Positions 3,900 through 6,885 of a stretch of DNA of 6,885 nucleotides are shown here, piece by piece. A model generated the notes under the pieces. It saw only the letters and a list, made by a program, of their open reading frames with translations, had not been told where the DNA came from and ran no database searches. Position numbers and translations under genes: made by a program. Source of the DNA: Candidatus Zixiibacteriota bacterium (GTDB taxonomy: Bacteria; Zixibacteria; MSB-5A5; GN15; FEB-12); assembly GCA_030642845.1 (NCBI GenBank), contig DAOWMZ010000097.1:1-6885 (forward strand). The letters are read 5' to 3'. Every line of letters begins with the position of its first letter. Positions within the stretch are counted from its first letter, which is position 1.

Positions 3900-6885
3900 T
3901 TACCAGGGACAAGGATATGGTTCAGGACCGCTCATTAATAGATATGAAATTAAATATACAATATCAGCAACATCTATCGGACTTGATCCACCAGTGGCAT
4001 CAACGTCCCCTTCTTCAATACATGGCGGCTGCGGGCCACCTTTAAAAATATAATCAATCAGATAAATAATGTCATCAATGTAAATCTTCTCAAGCGGATC
4101 ACCATTGGCATTTCCGCGAATTCCTTCACAGCAGCCATCACAGGCATCGCCTTCGCCATCACCATCGGCATCAGCCTGATCGGGATTGTATTCGGTTGGG
4201 CAATTATCACAGACATCGCCGACATCATCCGCATCAATATCAGATTGATCAGTATTTACCGAGTCGGGGCAATTGTCGCAAACATCACCAACACCATCAC
4301 TTTCAATATCGCTTTGATCCTGGTTAGTGTTTTCAGGGCAGTTATCACAAACATCACCAAAGGTATCAGTGTCACTATTCTGTTGATTAGTATTGGGATC
4401 TGTCGGACAGTTGTCACACACATCACCAACATCATCGGTATCGCCGTCTTCCTGGCCCGGATTGGTATCATCGGGACAGTTATCACAGACATCACCTAAT
4501 TCATCACCATCACTGTTCTGCTGGTTGGTGTTAGGATCATTGGGGCAGTTATCACACACATCACCGATGCCGTCAAAGTCAGCATCAGCCTGATCAACAT
4601 TGGAAATATCGGGGCAGTTATCACAGACATCACCAATTGTATCTCCATCTACATCGCTCTGATCTTCATTGGTGTCATCTGGGCAATTATCACAGACATC
4701 GCCGTAAGTATCAGCATCGCTGTTTTGCTGATTAGTATTGGCATCGGTCGGGCAGTTGTCACAAACGTCGCCGACATCATCGGTATCACCGTCTTCCTGG
4801 CCCGGATTAGTATCATCGGGACAGTTATCACAGGCATTACCAAGATCGTCACCATCATTATTTTGCTGATTAGTATTGGGATCAGTCGGACAATTGTCAC
4901 AAATATCACCAACATCGTCGACATCACCATCTTCCTGACCCTGGTTGGTATCATCAGGGCAGTTATCACAGGCATCACCGTAAGTATCGGCATCGCTATT
5001 TTGCTGATTGGTATTGGCATCATCGGGACAGTTATCGCAAACATCACCAACATCATCGGTATCTGCATCTTCCTGTCCCGGATTGGTATCATCAGGGCAG
5101 TTATCACAAACATCACCCACCGTATCAGCGTCTCCATCAGCCTGATCCGGATTAGTATCATCGGGACAATTATCACAAGCGTTACCCAGATCATCACCGT
5201 CATTATTCGCCTGATCGGTATTGGGAATATCCAGACAGTTGTCGCAGATATCACCGACATCATCGGCATCCACATCTTCCTGACCCGGATTGGTATCAGT
5301 CGGACAGTTGTCACAGACATCACCCAGAACATCACCATCACTGTTTAGCTGATTGGTATTGGCATCATCGGGACAGTTGTCGCAAACATCACCAACATCA
5401 TCGGTATCGGTATCTTCCTGACCCTGGTTATCATCAGTGGGGCAGTTATCACAAACATCGCCGTATGTATCGGCATCGCTGTTCTGCTGATCAATATTAG
5501 CATCATCGGGACAGTTATCACAGATATCACCGATATCATCACTGTCAGCATCCGCCTGATTGGTATTAGCATCATCAGGGCAATTATCACAGAGATCACC
5601 AACATCATCGACATCAGCATCCTCCTGTCCGGGATTGGTATCAGTCGGACAGTTATCACATGCATCACCAAAGATATCGCCGTCACTGTTTTGCTGGTTA
5701 GTATTAGCATCATCGGGACAGTTGTCGCAAATATCGCCAACACCATCGACATCAGCATCTTCCTGACCCGGATTGGTATCAGTGGGACAGTTGTCACAAA
5801 CATCGCCTAAAATATCACCATCACTATTCTGCTGATTAGTATTGGGATCTGTCGGACAGTTGTCACACACATCACCAACATCATCGGTATCGCCGTCTTC
5901 CTGACCCGGATTGTTGTCATCGGGACAGTTATCACAGAGATCACCAACATCATCGACATCAGCATCTTCCTGTCCTGGGTTGGTATCGGTGGGACAATTA
6001 TCACAGACATCACCAAAGGTGTCGCCATCACTGTTTTGCTGATTAGTGTTTGGGTCGGTCGGACAGTTATCGCACACATCACCAACATCATCGACATCAA
6101 CATCACTTTGATCCTGGTTAGCATCATTAGGACAGTTGTCGCAGACATCACCAAGGTTATCGCCGTCATTATTCTCCTGACCCGGATTGGGGACATTGGG
6201 ACAGTTATCACAATGATTGCCGATATTATCACCATCGGTATCAATCTGAGTGGAGTTATATACTGTTGGACAGTTATCACAAACGTCACCAAAACTGTCA
6301 CCGTCAGTATCAGTTTGATCATCGTTAAAGACATCAGGGCAATTATCACAGACATCACCAAAAGCATCCCCATCGGCATTTTCCTGACCGGGGTTATTTA
6401 CGCCGGGACAATTGTCGCACAAGTCGCCAATATTATCCCCATCGGCATCTTCCTGACCCGGATTTGTGACATCGGGACAATTATCACAGGCATCTCCGAA
6501 TTCATCACCATCAGAGTTTTGTTGCGAAGGATTATTGACATCAACACAGTTATCCGGATCACAGTACTGTCCGGGAATATTTGGATCACCAAATCCATCA
6601 TTATCAAAATCTATACAGAATTCACAATCATCACCAATGTAGAGGATACCGACGTATACAGGGTAAAATGAAACTGTATATCCGCTTTCATTTTTACCTG
6701 AAAAAAGCCAGGTCGAACCTGGATTAAAAGATAAAGTATCAATAATAATCAGATCATTAGCATCCCAGGTAGAAAGAGTAAAATAATAACTCGCCCAAAG
6801 CCTTCGTCCGCCGGCATCACCGGGAATACCCAGACCGAATCCCAATCCGCCAAAAAGGAATCTTTGGTTGGCGTTTGTTATGTTA
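3900..6885 (-). CDS. Large exported thrombospondin type 3 repeat protein with dockerin-like C-terminus (5' end outside window)
   Basis: The frame is open from the right window edge to TAA at 3902-3900, giving 994 visible residues; no start is convincing. A TTG at 6845 is in frame, but coding continues upstream of it (NITNANQRFLFGG). Numbering from the edge, residues 1-107 are a beta-rich segment with aromatic strands ending GDDCEFCIDFDNDGFGDP. A divergent 25-residue repeat follows (108-132). Then come 34 consecutive repeats of exactly 23 residues (133-914), each with CDNC, Asn9, Gln12, a DxD calcium loop and Gly21. Residues 915-994 open CDGCCEGIRGNANGDP and carry two dockerin-like helices (IDDIIYLIDYIF and VADIVYLISYLL), each followed by a GGP or SGP turn, ending PYPCPW. 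TSP3 repeats in known proteins wrap calcium ions and are disulfide-linked, so an exported, calcium-dependent rod is likely. The signal peptide and any other N-terminal domain lie outside the window. The exact role (adhesion, matrix or surface layer) is unknown. Confidence 0.93.
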   Translation of the reverse strand, partial: NITNANQRFLFGGLGFGLGIPGDAGGRRLWASYYFTLSTWDANDLIIIDTLSFNPGSTWLFSGKNESGYTVSFYPVYVGILYIGDDCEFCIDFDNDGFGDPNIPGQYCDPDNCVDVNNPSQQNSDGDEFGDACDNCPDVTNPGQEDADGDNIGDLCDNCPGVNNPGQENADGDAFGDVCDNCPDVFNDDQTDTDGDSFGDVCDNCPTVYNSTQIDTDGDNIGNHCDNCPNVPNPGQENNDGDNLGDVCDNCPNDANQDQSDVDVDDVGDVCDNCPTDPNTNQQNSDGDTFGDVCDNCPTDTNPGQEDADVDDVGDLCDNCPDDNNPGQEDGDTDDVGDVCDNCPTDPNTNQQNSDGDILGDVCDNCPTDTNPGQEDADVDGVGDICDNCPDDANTNQQNSDGDIFGDACDNCPTDTNPGQEDADVDDVGDLCDNCPDDANTNQADADSDDIGDICDNCPDDANIDQQNSDADTYGDVCDNCPTDDNQGQEDTDTDDVGDVCDNCPDDANTNQLNSDGDVLGDVCDNCPTDTNPGQEDVDADDVGDICDNCLDIPNTDQANNDGDDLGNACDNCPDDTNPDQADGDADTVGDVCDNCPDDTNPGQEDADTDDVGDVCDNCPDDANTNQQNSDADTYGDACDNCPDDTNQGQEDGDVDDVGDICDNCPTDPNTNQQNNDGDDLGNACDNCPDDTNPGQEDGDTDDVGDVCDNCPTDANTNQQNSDADTYGDVCDNCPDDTNEDQSDVDGDTIGDVCDNCPDISNVDQADADFDGIGDVCDNCPNDPNTNQQNSDGDELGDVCDNCPDDTNPGQEDGDTDDVGDVCDNCPTDPNTNQQNSDTDTFGDVCDNCPENTNQDQSDIESDGVGDVCDNCPDSVNTDQSDIDADDVGDVCDNCPTEYNPDQADADGDGEGDACDGCCEGIRGNANGDPLEKIYIDDIIYLIDYIFKGGPQPPCIEEGDVDATGGSSPIDVADIVYLISYLLMSGPEPYPCPW
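3903..4142 (-). other. Dockerin-like C-terminal domain coding region
   Basis: These 80 codons start with CDGCC after the last type 3 repeat. Two units each combine an Asp/Asn-rich loop with a hydrophobic helix: NANGDPLEK then YIDDIIYLIDYIF, and GDVDATGG then DVADIVYLISYLL. Each helix is followed by a GGP or SGP turn and a cysteine (PPC, PCP). This is the symmetric two-repeat plan of type I dockerins, but the first loop is longer than canonical and the calcium ligand spacing is not standard. It may be a sorting or docking tail rather than a cellulosomal dockerin; no cohesin gene is visible. Confidence 0.65.
4143..6488 (-). repeat. Tandem array of 34 coding repeats of 69 bp (TSP3)
   Basis: The array is 2,346 bp, exactly 34 times 69, with no length variation. 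Cys1, Asp2, Asn3, Cys4, Asn9, Gln12, Asp18 and Gly21 are conserved in every unit. Pro5 is replaced by Leu only in repeat 20 of the numbering used here (repeat 1 is the divergent unit at 6489-6563). Asp22 is Asn in repeats 5, 20 and 25, and Asp16 is Glu in repeat 33. Synonymous positions vary freely (for example TGT/TGC and GAC/GAT), so protein sequence is conserved more than DNA. Most units fall into two classes: NPGQEDxDxDDVGD and NTNQQNSDxDxxGD. Confidence 0.95.
6489..6563 (-). repeat. Divergent first TSP3 repeat of 25 residues
   Basis: This unit reads CDPDNCVDVNNPSQQNSDGD and onward: two residues longer than the rest, with CDPDNC in place of CDNC. Just before it, DFDNDGFGDP is a further calcium-loop remnant. 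It marks the N-terminal cap of the array. Confidence 0.75.

Noticed and set aside
4143..6488. Regularly spaced conserved blocks of about 23 bp (ggacagtt-tcaca-acatcacc) resembling a CRISPR array
   Set aside because: The spacing is 69 bp, a multiple of three; the intervening sequences are related to each other, and the whole tract is one open frame encoding calcium-binding repeats.
4245..6671. Several long open frames on both strands over the repeat gene, some reading as hydrophobic Ile/Val-rich proteins
   Set aside because: The repeat unit is a multiple of three, so any frame lacking a stop in one unit tends to lack it in the next. The predicted peptides are low-complexity shadows without start signals or domains.
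6843..6845. TTG at 6845 as the start of the repeat protein
   Set aside because: The frame continues open to the window edge, no ribosome binding site or signal peptide is present, and the residues before and after look like one continuous domain.

Overview
The window is 6,885 bp of an AT-rich, gram-negative-type bacterial chromosome. Its source can only be inferred. The best clue is the C-terminus of the large protein: a CC-x-G-x-RGN-x-NGDP opening, then two Ile/Tyr-rich dockerin-like helices, each followed by a GGP or SGP proline turn. Together with a thrombospondin type 3 array, this architecture is, from general knowledge, typical of Zixibacteria and related FCB-superphylum lineages known mainly from metagenomes. 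That placement is tentative. No tRNA, rRNA, CRISPR array, insertion sequence or phage gene was seen.

Layout. Positions 1-2761 hold three genes on the minus strand with short gaps, which look like one operon. In transcription order they are an ECF-type RNA polymerase sigma factor (2761 to 2162), a secreted DUF4097-like beta-repeat protein (2130 to 1216), and a membrane protein with a signal peptide, a bactofilin-like beta segment and about five membrane helices (from 1189, running off the left edge). An AT-rich divergent intergenic region (2762-3047) follows. Then comes a plus-strand class I SAM-dependent methyltransferase whose frame is broken by an apparent one-base loss in an A run near 3652-3655; the restored gene runs 3048-3808. 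A 12-bp perfect hairpin at 3845-3872 separates it from a convergent minus-strand gene (6885 to 3900). That gene encodes at least 994 residues: a beta-rich N-terminal part cut by the window edge, one divergent and 34 exact-length 23-residue thrombospondin type 3 calcium-binding repeats, and a dockerin-like C-terminal pair.

How the genes may work together. The sigma operon looks like an envelope-associated regulatory unit: a sigma factor followed by two exported or membrane proteins, with no recognisable anti-sigma factor. The repeat protein is probably an exported, calcium-rigidified surface or matrix protein. The methyltransferase has no visible link to either. The points most worth checking are the repeat-array architecture and its internal block duplications, the methyltransferase frameshift, and the sigma/DUF4097/bactofilin-like operon.
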